From: an uncultured Collinsella sp.
Lineage (GTDB): Bacteria; Actinomycetota; Coriobacteriia; Coriobacteriales; Coriobacteriaceae
Reading direction: 5' to 3'
NCBI GenBank assembly: GCA_900547285.1
Contig: URGF01000100.1
Span: 1 to 7,072 of the forward strand
DNA length: 7,072 nt
Shown: one piece after another, positions 6,086-7,072 of the stretch
How positions within the stretch are numbered: position 1 is the first letter of the stretch
How the letters are laid out: each line of letters starts with the position of its first letter
The notes under the pieces: model-generated
Databases searched by the model: none
Told to the model about the DNA's origin: nothing
The model's input: only the letters and a program-made list of their open reading frames with translations
Position numbers and translations under genes: made by a program

Positions 6086-6171
6086 CGGCTTTCCCAGGTG
6101 CCCGAGGTTGCCGTGAAAGAGAAGCGCCGCGTACTTTGTTGAACGGCAAGATCGGGTGCCTGGGGAAGCCG
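6086..6171. repeat. Structured intergenic repeat, copy 1 (long imperfect palindrome)
   Basis: Outer stem: 6086-6105 pairs with 6152-6171 in all 20 positions when read on the plus strand (17 Watson-Crick, 3 G-U). On the minus strand the three wobbles become A-C mismatches. The 2x2 internal loop is GG (6106-6107) / GA (6150-6151), identical to copy 2. The inner stem is TTGCCGT (6108-6114) with ACGGCAA (6143-6149), perfect. The 28-nt apical part has AAAG (6116-6119) and CTTT (6134-6137) around a 14-nt GCGC-rich segment. Compared with copy 2, the inner-stem pairs G-C and T-A are replaced by C-G and C-G, and an outer-stem pair C-G (6103/6154) by G-C. It begins 15 nt after the stop of the upstream reductase gene and has no T-run. 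Confidence 0.85.
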
Positions 6172-6186
6172 CCGGGACGGATACCC

Positions 6187-7072
6187 CTAAATGGTTTCTA
6201 AGAACGCCTCAATGCGCGTCTGGAGCTGACCGGCATCCTCGCCGGCGTAGTCGGTCGTGATGTGCATAAACGGAATGCCTGCCTCCTCGGCAGCCTTCTC
6301 CACGGCAAACGACTCCATCTCGTAGAGCGTGCAGAACTGCAGAGCCACGTCGACGATGCCGTCGGCATGTAGGTCCTTGGCCATCTGGACAATGTCTTTC
6401 ATACGCTGATCGTTGGGCGTAAAGACGGCGCAGTTGATCTTAAAGTAGCGCTCGGCGATGGCGTCGAGCATCTCGTCAACCGTCTCGCCGGACTCGTCGA
6501 CCAGGTCCTTGTAGTAGCGCGAGCCCGTGCAGGACTCCTCGCCTACCACAACGCCGCCGGCCTTCTCGATAAGGTTGAACAGCTTCCAGTTGGGCACGGC
6601 CATGGGCGTACCGGTGTACAGGATGCGCTTGGTCCCCTTGGGTGCCACGCCCTCGCTGGCCTCGACACGCTGCTCGCACTCAGCCGCCATATCGTTGATG
6701 GCTCCGGTCAGACGCGGTGTGTCGTCCATAAAGGCGGCCTGAACGGTCAGCAGGCTGTCGAGACCGCTGATGGGCGCAGGGTCGGCAGCGCGGGTCGCAG
6801 CGAGGCGCTGCAGGGCGCGGCGCTTCTCATTGACGGCGTGGATGGCAGCCTTCAGGCGCTCAGGCGTAATCGTGACGCCGCACTCTTCCTCGATCTTGGC
6901 GGCGAGTTTCTTGACCTCGGCCTTCCAGGTCACGAGCGTCGACTCGTCGTGCACGTTGGGAATATCCATGACGTACATGTTCTTTTGCGTGGCAAAGAAC
7001 TCGTAGGCTTTCTTCTTACCGTCGCAGGTGTTCTCGCCTACCACCAGGTCACTCGACTCAATGTAGGGGCAG
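6187..7072 (-). CDS. Second double-cubane-cluster reductase-like protein (5' end off window)
   Basis: The C-terminal 294 codons of another YjiM/HgdB-superfamily protein, open to the right edge. The visible part starts CPYIESSDLVVGENTCDGKKK, matching the region around C95-C110 of the neighbouring YjiM-like protein, so roughly 95 residues are missing. It continues with PISGLDSLL, RILYTGTPM, ESCTGSRYY, INCAVFTPNDQRM, LQFCTLYEMES and ends ITTDYAGEDAGQLQTRIEAFLETI. It is clearly a paralogue of the downstream gene. One notable difference is that the TGCP motif is TGTP here (Thr codon at 6607-6609), so one of the family's conserved-looking cysteines is missing. The stop TAG is at 6187-6189. It may pair with the neighbouring paralogue as a heterodimer, or be a separate enzyme sharing the same activase. 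The substrate is unknown and the true start is not visible. Confidence 0.9.
   Translation of the reverse strand, partial: CPYIESSDLVVGENTCDGKKKAYEFFATQKNMYVMDIPNVHDESTLVTWKAEVKKLAAKIEEECGVTITPERLKAAIHAVNEKRRALQRLAATRAADPAPISGLDSLLTVQAAFMDDTPRLTGAINDMAAECEQRVEASEGVAPKGTKRILYTGTPMAVPNWKLFNLIEKAGGVVVGEESCTGSRYYKDLVDESGETVDEMLDAIAERYFKINCAVFTPNDQRMKDIVQMAKDLHADGIVDVALQFCTLYEMESFAVEKAAEEAGIPFMHITTDYAGEDAGQLQTRIEAFLETI

Noticed and set aside
6086..6171. Intrinsic transcription terminator
   Set aside because: The stem is long and GC-rich, but no run of T follows on either strand, and the next gene in the same direction begins within about 40 nt with its own ribosome site.

Overview
All eight recognisable protein genes lie on the minus strand. 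They are read from the right edge to the left edge and packed like one operon or two consecutive transcription units. The window is GC-rich (roughly 60% by eye) and codes for strictly anaerobic iron-sulfur enzymes plus a selenium toolkit. This suggests an anaerobic, high-GC gut-type bacterium. A Coriobacteriia member such as Collinsella is my best guess, from base composition and protein style only. The left and right genes are both cut by the window edges.

Layout in transcription order (right to left). (1) 6187-7072: 3' part of a double-cubane-cluster reductase / 2-hydroxyacyl-CoA dehydratase D-component-like protein. (2) 4885-6048: a complete second member of that family, very like E. coli YjiM. 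(3) 3966-4730: its ATP-dependent activase (YjiL/HgdC type). (4) 2734-3951: a GT4-type glycosyltransferase. (5) 1692-2741: selD, overlapping gene 4 by 8 nt and carrying an in-frame TGA at the catalytic position, so SelD itself is a selenoprotein. (6) 1005-1631: yedF (TusA-like plus DsrE-like). (7) 734-985: a DUF3343 small Se/S-carrier-like protein. (8) 1-737: a class V aminotransferase / cysteine desulfurase, overlapping gene 7 by 4 nt.

The left half is a selenium module. A desulfurase-type enzyme, a small Cys protein and YedF are placed to handle sulfur or selenium, and SelD makes selenophosphate. The right half is an ATP-driven low-potential reductase module with its activator. The glycosyltransferase sits between them and is physically overlapped with selD. 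This hints that selenium, a sugar and a radical or low-potential reductase share a pathway, but that is inference.

The two longest non-coding gaps (6049-6186 and 4731-4884) each contain a copy of the same long, imperfectly palindromic element. The two copies have compensatory base changes in their stems and a shared apical sequence. This is the most unusual non-coding structure in the window. I see no convincing promoter, intrinsic terminator, tRNA, rRNA, CRISPR array or insertion sequence.
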